A stretch of 64,000 nt of DNA from positions 62,001 through 126,000 of the forward strand of contig NZ_JADOTW010000005.1 in the NCBI RefSeq assembly GCF_015645095.1, read 5' to 3'. The stretch is from Halomonas sp. 328 (GTDB lineage Bacteria > Pseudomonadota > Gammaproteobacteria > Pseudomonadales > Halomonadaceae). The notes beneath the pieces were generated by a model. It did not search any database. It had not been told where the DNA came from and saw nothing but the letters and a program-made list of their open reading frames with translations. Positions 1 through 8,617 of this stretch are shown piece by piece; position 1 is the stretch's first letter; each line of letters starts with the position of its first letter. The translations under genes were made by a program, and so were the position numbers.

Positions 1-100
1 AGACCGCCGACTGGGTCAGTCCCAGTCGCTGGGCGCCGCGTTCGAAGCCACCCTGGTCCACTACCGCGGTCAGGGCCTCGAGAAGCTTGTAGTCGAGCAT
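1..100 (-). CDS. argP: LysR-family regulator ArgP/LysG, N-terminal part only
   Basis: The first 33 codons are visible, running off the left edge of the window. They begin MLDYKLLEAL and continue into GFERGAQRLGLTQSAVS, the helix-turn-helix of LysR-type regulators in the ArgP (IciA) form. ArgP proteins sense lysine or arginine and activate the divergent exporter gene argO/lysE, which is exactly the gene found 95 bp away on the other strand. The assignment rests on this short helix and the neighbour. The effector domain is outside the window, so the effector amino acid cannot be judged. Confidence 0.8.
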   Translation of the reverse strand, partial: MLDYKLLEALTAVVDQGGFERGAQRLGLTQSAV

Positions 101-124
101 TAGTTTTTCTTCTTTCTCATTCGG

Positions 125-145
125 TGAATTAATTTTATTGATTCA
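125..145. promoter_or_regulatory. LysR-type operator TGAAT-N11-ATTCA between argP and argO
   Basis: A 5-bp inverted repeat TGAAT / ATTCA is separated by exactly 11 AT-rich bases, which is the T-N11-A form used by LysR-type regulators. It lies in the 95-bp gap between the divergent argP and argO genes, the only AT-rich stretch nearby. It is the natural place for ArgP to bind. The match is by pattern; no footprint is known. Confidence 0.55.
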
Positions 146-195
146 TGGTGTCACTCTAGCCTGGGCGCTCCAGTTTCGCATCGAGGAAAGGTGAC

Positions 196-804
196 GTGTG
201 GAGTTCGCTGTTTCATGGGGTGGTGGTGGGGGCCGGGCTGATCATCGCCATCGGGGCCCAGAATGCCTTCGTGCTCAACCAGGGCTTGCGCCGGGAACAC
301 GCCTACCTGGTGGCCGCTATCTGTGCCCTCTGTGACTGGCTGTTGATCGGTTTCGGCGTGTTGGGGGTGGGGGCCCTGCTGGCCCAGCAGCCGGCCCTGA
401 TCGTCGTGGCGCGCTGGGGTGGGGCCCTGTTCCTGGCCTGGCAGGCGGGGCTGGCACTGCGTCGGGCCGCTGGGGCCCAGGGGTTGGTGGGACCTGGCAC
501 GACGCTACGCTCTCGCCGGGTGGTGGTCCTGACCACCCTGGCGGTGACCCTGCTCAATCCCCAGGTCTACCTCGACACCCTGCTCTTGCTGGGAACCATC
601 GGTGCCCTCCAGCCCAGTCCGCTGGGGTTCATGATAGGGGCGGCCCTGGCCTCCTGTGCCTGGTTCTTCGGCCTGGTGGGGGCCGCTGCCTGGCTGGCGC
701 CCCGCCTGGCCAGTCCCAGGACCTGGCGACTGATCGATCTGGGGATCGCCGCCATGCTGGGCTGGGTGGCCTGGCAACTGGCTAGCGGGAGCATGCTGGC
801 ATAA
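196..804 (+). CDS. argO: LysE/ArgO-family amino-acid exporter
   Basis: A 202-residue inner-membrane protein of the LysE/RhtB superfamily that exports basic amino acids (arginine, and lysine in related proteins). Residues about 17-36 carry the family signature GAQNAFVLNQGLRREH, followed by several hydrophobic segments and a second conserved NPQVYLDT stretch in the middle. Length matches ArgO/LysE (about 200-235 residues). The GTG start at 196 is chosen because GAGGAAAG lies just upstream at 182-189. Divergent from argP, its expected activator. Whether arginine or lysine is the main substrate cannot be read from the sequence. Confidence 0.88.
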   Translation: MWSSLFHGVVVGAGLIIAIGAQNAFVLNQGLRREHAYLVAAICALCDWLLIGFGVLGVGALLAQQPALIVVARWGGALFLAWQAGLALRRAAGAQGLVGPGTTLRSRRVVVLTTLAVTLLNPQVYLDTLLLLGTIGALQPSPLGFMIGAALASCAWFFGLVGAAAWLAPRLASPRTWRLIDLGIAAMLGWVAWQLASGSMLA

Positions 805-879
805 CGTTGTCACGTTTTCTTTACGGCCTGTCAGGTCGTCGCACCACTCGGGGGGCGCTATCCGGCGGGGGGCGGGGGG

Positions 880-897
880 TGTAAGAAGAAGTTTACG
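880..897. promoter_or_regulatory. TyrR/PhhR-like box upstream of hppD
   Basis: TGTAAG-AAGAAG-TTTACG matches the TyrR/PhhR consensus TGTAAA-N6-TTTACA at 10 of 12 fixed positions, with the correct six-base spacer. It sits 140 bp before hppD, a gene of phenylalanine/tyrosine breakdown that PhhR controls in pseudomonads. Regulation by an aromatic-responsive TyrR-family protein is inferred; the regulator gene is not in the window. Confidence 0.5.
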
Positions 898-1036
898 TCA
901 GGTGCCGCTGGGCGCCGGGAATTGCTGGGCCTTGCCGGCGATGGTGCCATTCCCGGCGCGCCTCCCGGGCCCTAGCCTGTAGCCATCCCGCCCGGTGATG
1001 ACCGGGTCAAGACGACACAACAACCGGAGGCTCACC

Positions 1037-2143
1037 ATGAACGCCGTGGCACAGACCCAGACGACCGCCCAGGTCTCGCCCCATAACCCCATCGGCACCA
1101 ATGGCTTTGAATTCGTCGAGTTCACCGCCCCGGATGCCGCAGGCATCGAGGCCCTGCGTGGGCTCTTCACCCAGCTGGGCTTCACCGAGACCCGCAAGCA
1201 CCGCTCCAAGCAGGTGTTCCTCTTCCAGCAGGAGGGGGTGAACTTCGTCCTCAACGCCGAGCCGGGCAGCCATGCCGCCGAGTTCGCCCGCGTCCACGGC
1301 CCCAGCGCCTGCGCCATGGCCTGGAAGGTGGCCGACGCCAAGCAGGCCTACGAACACGCCCTGGCCAATGGCGCCGAGGCCATGGAGAACCCGGTGGGCC
1401 CCGGCGAGGTGGGGATTCCCGCGGTCAAGGGCATCGGTGGGTCGCTGCTCTACTTCGTCGACGACCAGCTCGACGACCAGGGGCGCACCATCTATGACAT
1501 CGATTTCGAGGCCATCGACGGGCGTACCGCTCAGGATAACAGCGTCGGTCTCAAGGTCCTCGACCACCTGACTCACAACGTGGACCGCGGCCAGATGGAC
1601 GTCTGGGCCGACTTCTACACCCGCATCGCCAATTTCCGCGAGATCCGCTACTTCGATATCGAAGGCAAGATGACCGGGCTCTTCTCCCGGGCCATGACCG
1701 CCCCCTGTGGCAAGATGCATATCCCCATCAACGAGTCCGCCGACGACAACTCCCAGATCGCCGAATTCCTGCGCGAGTACAACGGCGAGGGGATCCAGCA
1801 CCTGGCCATGGCCACCGACGATATCTACGCCACCGTCAAGGCGCTCAAGGCCAAGGGTGTCACCTTCCTCACCACCCCGGACACCTACTACGAGAAGGTC
1901 GATGCCCGGGTCCCCAACCACGAGGAGAACCTCGAGGAGCTGCGCGAGCTGAGCCTGCTGGTGGACGGTGCGCCGGACCAGGGCGTGCTGCTGCAGATCT
2001 TCACCGAGACCGTGATTGGTCCGATCTTCTTCGAGATCATTCAGCGCAAGGGTAACGACGGCTTCGGCGAGGGCAATTTCAAGGCCCTGTTCGAATCCAT
2101 CGAGGAGGATCAGATTCGCCGCGGCGTGCTCAAGGCCGACTAA
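1037..2143 (+). CDS. hppD: 4-hydroxyphenylpyruvate dioxygenase
   Basis: Converts 4-hydroxyphenylpyruvate to homogentisate with O2 and Fe(II), the second step of tyrosine catabolism, in the cytoplasm. The 368-residue protein has the two vicinal-oxygen-chelate domains of the family. The three iron ligands are visible: His177 in LDHLTHNV, His255 in GIQHLA and Glu333 in FFEIIQRKG. The C-terminal segment GNFKALFESIEEDQIRRGVL is typical of HPPD. The start at 1037 is preceded by CCGGAGG at 1024-1030; an in-frame ATG at 995 lacks such a site. Followed by a terminator and then by a sodium-coupled amino-acid symporter that could bring in its aromatic precursors. The rest of the homogentisate pathway is not in the window. 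Confidence 0.96.
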   Translation: MNAVAQTQTTAQVSPHNPIGTNGFEFVEFTAPDAAGIEALRGLFTQLGFTETRKHRSKQVFLFQQEGVNFVLNAEPGSHAAEFARVHGPSACAMAWKVADAKQAYEHALANGAEAMENPVGPGEVGIPAVKGIGGSLLYFVDDQLDDQGRTIYDIDFEAIDGRTAQDNSVGLKVLDHLTHNVDRGQMDVWADFYTRIANFREIRYFDIEGKMTGLFSRAMTAPCGKMHIPINESADDNSQIAEFLREYNGEGIQHLAMATDDIYATVKALKAKGVTFLTTPDTYYEKVDARVPNHEENLEELRELSLLVDGAPDQGVLLQIFTETVIGPIFFEIIQRKGNDGFGEGNFKALFESIEEDQIRRGVLKAD

Positions 2144-2149
2144 GCGATA

Positions 2150-2178
2150 CCGCCGTCCCGATTCGGGGCGGCGGTTTT
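2150..2178 (+). terminator. Probable terminator after hppD
   Basis: An imperfect GC-rich inverted repeat (CCGCCGTCCCG / GGGGCGGCGG) begins seven bases after the hppD stop codon and is followed by TTTTG. The short T-run makes it a moderate intrinsic terminator. Confidence 0.6.
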
Positions 2179-2302
2179 GCTACAAGTCAGGCCTTAGTGT
2201 CAAGCTTGGTGGTATAAACAGATTTTCCATTTGGTCTAATGGCTAGATAGCGACAAATAACGCTAAAATCATCGACAACAACAAGTGCTGTAAGGTATCC
2301 CG

Positions 2303-3763
2303 ATGACGACGACAAATGATGCACCCAAGACCCTCTGGCTTGGGCGATGGGGTTTCGTGCTGGCGGCCACCGGTTCCGCGGTGGGCCTGGGCAATATCTG
2401 GAAGTTTCCTTACATCACCGGCGAGTTCGGCGGTGGTGCCTTCGTGCTGGTCTACCTGGCCTGCATCCTGGCGGTGGGCGTGCCCATCATGATGGCGGAG
2501 ATCAGCTTCGGTCGGCGTGGCCGTGGCAGCCCCATCGATGCGATTCGCCGGGTGGTGCAGGAGTCCGGCGGCGGCAGCTTCTGGTCGCTCTTCGGCTGGA
2601 TGGCCATGCTCTGCGGCTTCATGATCCTGACCTTCTATGTGGTGGTGGCCGGCTGGTCCTTCTCCTACCTGTGGAAGATGCTCAGCGGTGGCCTGGCGGG
2701 CTCCAGCGTCGGTGACATGGCGGCCATCTTCGAGGCCAATAACGCCAACCCCTTCAGCCTGGGCGCCTGGAGCACCCTGGTCACCGTGCTGACCATGGTG
2801 ATCGTCGGCAAGGGCGTGCAGGCGGGCATCGAGCGCAGCGTCAGCTGGATGATGCCCGGCATGGTGGTGATGCTGGCGATCCTGATCGTCTACGGCATCT
2901 TCTCCGGTGGCTTCGGCGAGGCCTTCGCCTTCCTGTTCTCCTTCAATACCGACGGCCTGACCAGCGAAGGGCTGCTGGCGGCCCTGGGCCATGCCTTCTT
3001 CACCCTCTCCCTGGCCTCCGGTGCCATCCTCACCTATGGCTCCTACCTGCCCAAGGGACACTCCATCGCGCGCACCACCTTCAGCGTGGCCATCGCCGAT
3101 ACCGTGGTGGCGCTGATGGCAGGCCTGGCGATCTTCCCGATCATCTTCGCCAACGGCATGAGCCCGGGGGGCGGCCCGGGGCTGATCTTCATGAGCCTGC
3201 CGCTGGCCTTCCAGGCCATGCCGCTGGGCACCCTGTTCGGCATCCTCTTCTTCCTGATGCTCTCTATGGCGGCGTTGACTTCCTCCATCTCGATGATCGA
3301 GGCCACCGTGGCCTGGCTCACCGACAACAAGGGGCTGTCCCGCAAGCAGGCTTCCTGGGGCGTGGGGATCGTGCTGTGGCTGGTCAGCACCCTGGCGATG
3401 CTCTCGTTCAACTGGGGCGCCGACTGGACCCTGGCCGGGCGTAACTTCTTCGACTGGCTCGACTACCTCACCTCGCGCTGGATGATGCCCCTGGGTGGCC
3501 TGGGTACCGCCTTGATGGCCGGCTTCCTGCTGCGCAACGAGCTGTTCAAGGAGGAGCTGGGACTCTCCAACGTTCAGCACGCCCTCTGGCTGTTCATGAT
3601 CCGCTACGTCAGCCCGCTGGGCATCGTGCTGATCTTCGTCGATGCCCTGGGCCTGGCCAGCCTCAACCTGGCCGCCCAGTGGCCCTGGCTGCTGGCCCTG
3701 TTGATCGCCTTCACCGCGGTGGGCGAGCTGGCCAGCCCACGGCTCAAGCGCCAGTTCTCCTGA
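2303..3763 (+). CDS. Sodium-dependent transporter of the neurotransmitter:sodium symporter family
   Basis: A 486-residue polytopic membrane protein of the NSS/SNF family (LeuT, MhsT and TyrT relatives). The N-terminal signature GSAVGLGNIWKFPY at about residues 26-39 contains the unwound first helix that binds Na+ and substrate. A hydrophobic pattern of 11-12 segments follows. Bacterial members import amino acids, often hydrophobic or aromatic. Its position directly after hppD suggests an aromatic amino acid as substrate, but this is inference. The start follows a TAAGGT ribosome site, and an AT-rich 100-bp leader precedes it. A strong terminator closes the gene, so it is probably monocistronic. 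Confidence 0.9.
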   Translation: MTTTNDAPKTLWLGRWGFVLAATGSAVGLGNIWKFPYITGEFGGGAFVLVYLACILAVGVPIMMAEISFGRRGRGSPIDAIRRVVQESGGGSFWSLFGWMAMLCGFMILTFYVVVAGWSFSYLWKMLSGGLAGSSVGDMAAIFEANNANPFSLGAWSTLVTVLTMVIVGKGVQAGIERSVSWMMPGMVVMLAILIVYGIFSGGFGEAFAFLFSFNTDGLTSEGLLAALGHAFFTLSLASGAILTYGSYLPKGHSIARTTFSVAIADTVVALMAGLAIFPIIFANGMSPGGGPGLIFMSLPLAFQAMPLGTLFGILFFLMLSMAALTSSISMIEATVAWLTDNKGLSRKQASWGVGIVLWLVSTLAMLSFNWGADWTLAGRNFFDWLDYLTSRWMMPLGGLGTALMAGFLLRNELFKEELGLSNVQHALWLFMIRYVSPLGIVLIFVDALGLASLNLAAQWPWLLALLIAFTAVGELASPRLKRQFS

Positions 3764-3787
3764 GTCGCGACGACTCTGCTGGTCCTG

Positions 3788-3820
3788 CGACCCCCGCCTG
3801 GTGCGGGGGTCGTCTTTTTT
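3788..3820 (+). terminator. Intrinsic terminator after the NSS symporter gene
   Basis: A perfect 10-bp stem CGACCCCCGC / GCGGGGGTCG with a five-base loop is followed by TCTTTTTT. This is a textbook rho-independent terminator. Confidence 0.95.
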
Positions 3821-3943
3821 GGCTAAGCTGCGGCGCCATGGTGATTGGCCGGATAGGGCACAAGACCTTATATTTGGCTATAAGAAATCCTTTCTATCGA
3901 TTAAAATAGAATATATCGACCCGCGCGCCCCAGGAGCCCGACC

Positions 3944-4810
3944 ATGATCGCCAGCGATGCCCCCGCCACCGATGCCCAGCGCCTGGCGCTGCTGCGCGAC
4001 TTCCCCCGCGGCCAGGTGACCCTGGTGGGGGCGGGGCCCGGTGATCCGGAGCTGCTGACCCTCAAGGCCCTCAAGCGACTCCAGGTGGCGGAGGTGATCC
4101 TCCACGATCGCCTGGTCAGTGCCGAGATCCTGGCCCTGGCCAATCCCCAGGCGCGCTGCCTCTATGTGGGCAAGGCGCGCTCGCAACATAGCCTGCCTCA
4201 GGAGGGCATCAACCAGGCCCTGGTGGAGTGGGCCCAGCAGGGCAAGCGGGTGGTGCGCCTCAAGGGCGGCGATCCCTTTATCTTCGGCCGCGGCGGCGAG
4301 GAGCTGGAGACCCTGGCCGCGGCCGGCGTGGCCTTCGAGGTGATCCCCGGGGTGACCGCCGCCGCCGGCTGCGGCGCCTATGCGGGCATTCCCTTGACCC
4401 ATCGCGATCACGCCCAGTCGGTGCGCTTCGTCACCGGCCATCTCAAGGACGGCAGTTGCGACCTGGACTGGCCGGCCCTGGCCCGGCCGGGACAGACCCT
4501 GGTCTTCTATATGGGCCTGGGCAGCCTGGAGATTATCCGCACCCAGCTGCAGGCCCATGGCATGGCCGCCGAGACACCGCTGGCGCTGGTGGAGCAGGGC
4601 ACCACGGCGCGCCAGCGGGTGCACCGGGGGACCCTGGCCGCGTTGCCCGAGGCGCTGCGCTCGGGGGCGGTGCGGCCGCCGACCCTGATCATCGTCGGCA
4701 GCGTGGTGAACCTCCATGACCGCCTGGCCTGGTTTCGTGGCGACAGTGCCAGCCAGGGCTGGGAGGAGGGCAAGCACCCCACCCCCCAGGCCAACAGTCG
4801 CAGCGCCTGA
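3944..4810 (+). CDS. cobA: Uroporphyrinogen-III C-methyltransferase
   Basis: Methylates uroporphyrinogen III at C2 and C7 with S-adenosylmethionine to give precorrin-2, the branch point to siroheme and cobalamin. The 288-residue protein is a stand-alone SUMT, not fused to CysG oxidase/ferrochelatase domains. Visible motifs are [15 protein letters not shown] (residues about 27-41), [17 protein letters not shown] (about 104-120), the [10 protein letters not shown] loop and [12 protein letters not shown]. Start 3944 is preceded by CAGGAG. The preceding leader is AT-rich. No siroheme or nitrite/sulfite reductase gene is adjacent, so its pathway partner is elsewhere. Confidence 0.93.
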   Translation: MIASDAPATDAQRLALLRDFPRGQVTLVGAGPGDPELLTLKALKRLQVAEVILHDRLVSAEILALANPQARCLYVGKARSQHSLPQEGINQALVEWAQQGKRVVRLKGGDPFIFGRGGEELETLAAAGVAFEVIPGVTAAAGCGAYAGIPLTHRDHAQSVRFVTGHLKDGSCDLDWPALARPGQTLVFYMGLGSLEIIRTQLQAHGMAAETPLALVEQGTTARQRVHRGTLAALPEALRSGAVRPPTLIIVGSVVNLHDRLAWFRGDSASQGWEEGKHPTPQANSRSA

Positions 4811-4922
4811 GCCGCACCCTCGGCCCTTGATACCCGGCCGCCGCAGCCCCCGATCTGGCCCCGGCGCTTGATACCCCGCGGCCGCATGCGACAATGTCCG
4901 CACCCTCGATGCGGACTCTGCT

Positions 4923-6647
4923 ATGGCCACTCCACTCCCAGATGCCCTGTCATGGCGCCGGCGCGGTCAGCGTCGGCGTCGCCTGCGCAGCTTTCGCCTG
5001 CAGGTGATGCTGCTGGTGGGAGCCCTGCTGGCGGGCATGCTGCTGGCCCAGGGCGCCTACCTCAATCACCGCAAGGCGGAGATCATCGCCGATCAGATGG
5101 GGCAGCGGGCCCTGGCGGTGGCGCTGAGCGTGGCGGCGATTCCCGAAGTGATCGCCGCCTTCGATCGCGCCGATCCCAGCGTCACCATCCAGCCCATCGC
5201 CGAACGTATCCGTCGCGAGACCGGCGCCCGCTACGTGGTGGTGGGGGACCGGCAGGGCATTCGGCTGGCCCATCCGCTGCCGGAGCGCCTGGGGCTACCC
5301 ATGGTGGGTGGCGACAACGACCGGGCGCTGGTTCACGGCGAGTCCTATGTCTCCGAGGCCACCGGCTCCCTGGGCGAGGCGATCCGCGGCAAGACCCCGG
5401 TGGTCGATGGCCAGGGCAATATCGTCGGCATCGTCTCGGTGGGCTTCATGCTCAACCGGGTGGCCATGGACGTGGGGCGCTACACCGGCCTGAGCTGGGC
5501 ACTGGTGGCACTGATGGTGGTGCTGGGTTTCGCCGGGGCCTATGGGCTGTCGCGTCACCTCAAAAAGGTGATCCTGGGGCTCGAGCCCCACGAGATCGCC
5601 CGCCTGGCCATGGAGAAGGAGGCGATCCTGCAGTCGATTCACGAGGGCATCCTGGCCATCAATCGGGAGGGGCGCATCACCCTGGTCAACCAGCAGGCGC
5701 GGCGTTTCCTGGGCCTGCCCGACGAGCGTCAGGTGCTCGGCGAGCCGGTGCAGGAGGTGGTGCCCAACTCGCGGCTGCTGGAGGTGCTGGAGCGGGGCGA
5801 GCAGCAGTTCGACCAGCAGATGTGGCTGGGCGATCACCCCGTGGTGGTCAACCGGGTGCCGGTGCGCTACGACGGCCAGATCGAGGGGGCCGTGGCCACC
5901 TTCCGCAGCCGCCGCGAGATCGTCGAGCTCTCCCAGGCCCTGAGCCAGGCGAGTCGCGACGTGGACATGCTGCGTGCCCAGGCCCATGAGTTCTCCAACA
6001 AGCTCTACACCATCGCCGGTCTGCTGCAACTGGAGCGGGTCCGCGAGGCCCTGGCGCTGATTCACCAGGAGAGCGCCCAGCAGCAGGCGCGGATGAGCTT
6101 CCTGCGCGACCATGTGGCGGATCCGGTGCTCAGCGGTACCCTGCTGGGCAAGCTGACCCGAGCCCGGGAGCTGGGGGTGACGTTGGAGATCGATCCCGAC
6201 AGTTCCCTGGGGGCGCCCCTTACCGCCACCGGCCAGGAGGTGCTGATGAGCGTGATCGGCAACCTGCTCGACAACGCCTGCGATGCGGCCCTGCAGAAGG
6301 GGGGGCAGGGCGGTGATGGCGAGCCGGGCGAGGGGGCTCGGGTGCGACTCTTCTTCACCGACCTGGGCGAACAACTGCTGATCGAGGTGGAGGATAACGG
6401 CCCCGGGGTGCCCGTCGAGCGGGCCGCGACGATCTTCGAAGAGGGTTTCTCCACCAAGCCCGGCAAGCACCGCGGCATTGGCCTGGCCCTGGTGGCCCGG
6501 TTGTGCCGCCAGCACGGTGGCGAGATCACCCTGGAGGAGAGCGAGCTGGGCGGCGCCGCCTTTACCGCGGTGCTCGACAAGTCGCTGTGCCAGGCCCCGG
6601 CCGCCAGCGATCCCCCGTCGATAGCACAAGGATACGTCGATGAGTGA
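4923..6647 (+). CDS. CitA/DcuS-family sensor histidine kinase
   Basis: A 574-residue membrane sensor kinase of the di/tricarboxylate-sensing group. One transmembrane helix at about residues 25-45 and another near 190-210 enclose a periplasmic PASp domain with the GVVSVGF-like segment (IVGIVSVGFML) seen in CitA/DcuS. A cytoplasmic PAS domain follows at about 235-340. The phospho-acceptor region HEFSNKLYTIAGLL has His near 355. The ATPase domain shows NLLDNACDA, EDNGPGVP and HRGIGLALV. The gene overlaps its response regulator by eight bases. Position before tctCBA suggests that it senses the carboxylate that TctABC imports. The exact ligand is unknown. Confidence 0.9.
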   Translation: MATPLPDALSWRRRGQRRRRLRSFRLQVMLLVGALLAGMLLAQGAYLNHRKAEIIADQMGQRALAVALSVAAIPEVIAAFDRADPSVTIQPIAERIRRETGARYVVVGDRQGIRLAHPLPERLGLPMVGGDNDRALVHGESYVSEATGSLGEAIRGKTPVVDGQGNIVGIVSVGFMLNRVAMDVGRYTGLSWALVALMVVLGFAGAYGLSRHLKKVILGLEPHEIARLAMEKEAILQSIHEGILAINREGRITLVNQQARRFLGLPDERQVLGEPVQEVVPNSRLLEVLERGEQQFDQQMWLGDHPVVVNRVPVRYDGQIEGAVATFRSRREIVELSQALSQASRDVDMLRAQAHEFSNKLYTIAGLLQLERVREALALIHQESAQQQARMSFLRDHVADPVLSGTLLGKLTRARELGVTLEIDPDSSLGAPLTATGQEVLMSVIGNLLDNACDAALQKGGQGGDGEPGEGARVRLFFTDLGEQLLIEVEDNGPGVPVERAATIFEEGFSTKPGKHRGIGLALVARLCRQHGGEITLEESELGGAAFTAVLDKSLCQAPAASDPPSIAQGYVDE

Positions 6648-7371
6648 ACCCGAGTACGGCATCCTGATCATCGAAGATGATTTCCGTATTGCCGAGATCC
6701 ATCGCGCCTTCGTGGAGCGCAGTCCCGGCTTCCGCGTCATGGGCGTGGCCAAGAGCGCCGCCGAGGCCCGCACCCTGCTGGCCGAGGTCGGTGACGCCAT
6801 CCAGCTGGTGCTGCTGGACGCCTATATTCCCGATGTCCGGGGGCTGGAGCTGCTGTGGGAGCTCAGGCGCGATCATGGTCACCTGGATATCGTCATGATC
6901 ACCGCCGCCAAGGAGGTGGAGACCATTCAGGAGGCGCTGCGGGGCGGGGTCTTCGACTACCTGATCAAGCCCAGCGAGGAGTCGCGCATGGCCCAGATGC
7001 TGGCGCGCTTTCGCGACGAGCGCTCGGCCCTGGCCGGCAAGGCGGAGATGAGCCAGGAGGAACTCGACCGGGTGATGGGCCGGGGGCGCGCCGCGAGCGA
7101 GGTGGCGGGGGGCTCCCGGGGACTGCCCAAGGGCATCGATCGCCTGACCCTGGCCAAGGTGGTGGAAGGGCTCGAGGCCCTCGGCGAGCCCGCCACCGCC
7201 ATGCAGGCCGCCCGACAGATCGGTGCCAGCCGTTCCACGGCGCGGCGTTACCTGGAGTTCCTGGTCTCGGTGGGCGTGGCAGCGGCGGAACTGGGCTATG
7301 GTGATGTGGGGAGGCCCGAGCGGCGCTATCGCCTGGTGGGCAGCGCCATACCCTGGCTGGAGGCGCCTTGA
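6640..7371 (+). CDS. CitB/DcuR-family response regulator
   Basis: A 243-residue cytoplasmic regulator. The receiver domain (residues 1-125) has the acidic pair in IIEDDF, the phospho-acceptor Asp60 in LLLDAYIPD, and the conserved Lys in YLIKPS. A linker follows, then a C-terminal helix-turn-helix containing ATAMQAARQIGASRSTARRYLEFL, the form found in CitB/DcuR rather than OmpR or NarL regulators. Translationally coupled to the kinase. It most likely activates tctCBA, whose promoter region carries an inverted repeat at 7402-7432. Confidence 0.9.
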   Translation: MSEPEYGILIIEDDFRIAEIHRAFVERSPGFRVMGVAKSAAEARTLLAEVGDAIQLVLLDAYIPDVRGLELLWELRRDHGHLDIVMITAAKEVETIQEALRGGVFDYLIKPSEESRMAQMLARFRDERSALAGKAEMSQEELDRVMGRGRAASEVAGGSRGLPKGIDRLTLAKVVEGLEALGEPATAMQAARQIGASRSTARRYLEFLVSVGVAAAELGYGDVGRPERRYRLVGSAIPWLEAP

Positions 7372-7401
7372 GCGCCGGGGTCAGGGTGCCGTGAACAGAA
7401 T

Positions 7402-7432
7402 GGACAAAATGGCCAGAATGCTCGTTTTGTCC
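7402..7432. promoter_or_regulatory. Inverted repeat GGACAAAA-N15-TTTTGTCC before tctC
   Basis: A perfect 8-bp inverted repeat with a 15-base spacer lies 100 bp before tctC and 30 bp after the response-regulator gene. It lacks a T-run, so it does not look like a terminator. The arms and spacing are those of a dimeric operator, and the adjacent CitB-type regulator is the obvious candidate to bind it. Confidence 0.5.
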
Positions 7433-7531
7433 TTTATGGTCACAAGCTTGTTGAGGTAAAGGGGCTCTCCTAAGGTTCGGTGGTACGCCCAAGGGCGACT
7501 CACAACAACAGACCTAACGTCGGAGAACGCC

Positions 7532-8545
7532 ATGACCGCCACGCCCCTCACTTCTCGCAAGCCCGGCCTCAAGCGCCTCGCCCTGCTGGCCCTGCCGCTG
7601 GCCGCTCTGGCCGGAACCTCTACCGCCCAGGCCGACTGGGAGCCGACCCGCCCGGTGGAGTTTATCGCCCCCGCCAACCCCGGCGGTGGCTGGGACACCC
7701 TGGTGCGCACCGTTTCCCGGGTGCTCCAGGAGGAGGGCCTGGCCGAACGCAACTTCGCCCCCATCAATGTGCCGGGGGGCGGCGGTGCCGTGGCCTGGGC
7801 GCAGATCGCCCGGGACGGCGGCAACCCCCATAAGCTGTTCGCCACCAGCCCGCCCATCATCCTGGTGCCCCTGGCCGGCACCTCGCGCTTCGACCACAGC
7901 GACTTCACCCCCATCGCCCGGCTGATCACCGATTACTCCATCGTGCTGGTGCCGGCGGACTCCGAGTACCAGGACCTCAACGACCTGCTCGAGGCGGTGC
8001 GCGAGAACCCCAGCCTGAGCATCGGTGGCGGAAGCGCCCCGGGTTCCATGGATCATATCTCCATGGCCGGCCTGGCCGCCGCCGCGGGCCTGGAGGCGGC
8101 CAGCGTCAACTATATCGCCTTCTCCGGCGGGGGCGAGGCCATGACCAACCTGATGGGCGGCCATGTGGCGGCGGTGATCACCGGCGCCGGCGAGGCCGCC
8201 GGCCAGCTGGGCGAGGGCAGCGGGATTCGCGCCCTGGGGGTCTCTTCCCCCGAGCGCCTGAGCGGCGTGCTCGCCGAGGTGCCCACCTACCAGGAGCAGG
8301 GCATCGACTACGGCTTCGATATCTGGCGTGGCGTCATGGGCACCCCGGACATGCCGGAAGAGGCGGTGGCCTACTACGAGGCGCTGTTCGTCGAGATGCT
8401 CGAGACCGAGGGCTGGCAGCAGGCCCGCGATCAACTGGGCTGGCTCGATGCCTACCAGGATGGCGAGACCTTCGGCGCCTTCCTCGATGCCCAGCGCGAG
8501 CAGTTCAGCGAGATCCTCGGCGACCTGGGCCTGCTGGGCCGCTGA
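7532..8545 (+). CDS. tctC: TctC-family periplasmic substrate-binding protein
   Basis: The 337-residue extracytoplasmic receptor of a tripartite tricarboxylate transporter. A signal peptide ends near residue 33 (positively charged start, hydrophobic core, STAQA then DWEP). The mature protein has the family motifs PANPGGGWD (residues about 50-58), NVPGGGGAVAW and the GGGSAPGSMDH loop. These proteins (Bug family) bind citrate or other carboxylates. A CGGAG ribosome site precedes the start at 7532. A strong hairpin separates it from tctB, which may protect the mRNA of this highly needed subunit. Confidence 0.93.
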   Translation: MTATPLTSRKPGLKRLALLALPLAALAGTSTAQADWEPTRPVEFIAPANPGGGWDTLVRTVSRVLQEEGLAERNFAPINVPGGGGAVAWAQIARDGGNPHKLFATSPPIILVPLAGTSRFDHSDFTPIARLITDYSIVLVPADSEYQDLNDLLEAVRENPSLSIGGGSAPGSMDHISMAGLAAAAGLEAASVNYIAFSGGGEAMTNLMGGHVAAVITGAGEAAGQLGEGSGIRALGVSSPERLSGVLAEVPTYQEQGIDYGFDIWRGVMGTPDMPEEAVAYYEALFVEMLETEGWQQARDQLGWLDAYQDGETFGAFLDAQREQFSEILGDLGLLGR

Positions 8546-8573
8546 TCCCTCGCCTCTCCTTCCCGACTCAAGC

Positions 8574-8604
8574 CGCGCCGGCGGGGCCTCGTCCCGCCGG
8601 CGCG
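8574..8604 (+). promoter_or_regulatory. 12-bp perfect stem-loop in the tctC-tctB spacer
   Basis: CGCGCCGGCGGG and its exact complement are separated by a seven-base loop. No T-run follows, and tctB starts 14 bases later. The likely role is 3'-end protection of the tctC mRNA or partial attenuation, giving more binding protein than membrane subunit. A similar hairpin follows urtA. Confidence 0.6.
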
Positions 8605-8617
8605 AGGTGGCACTCCC

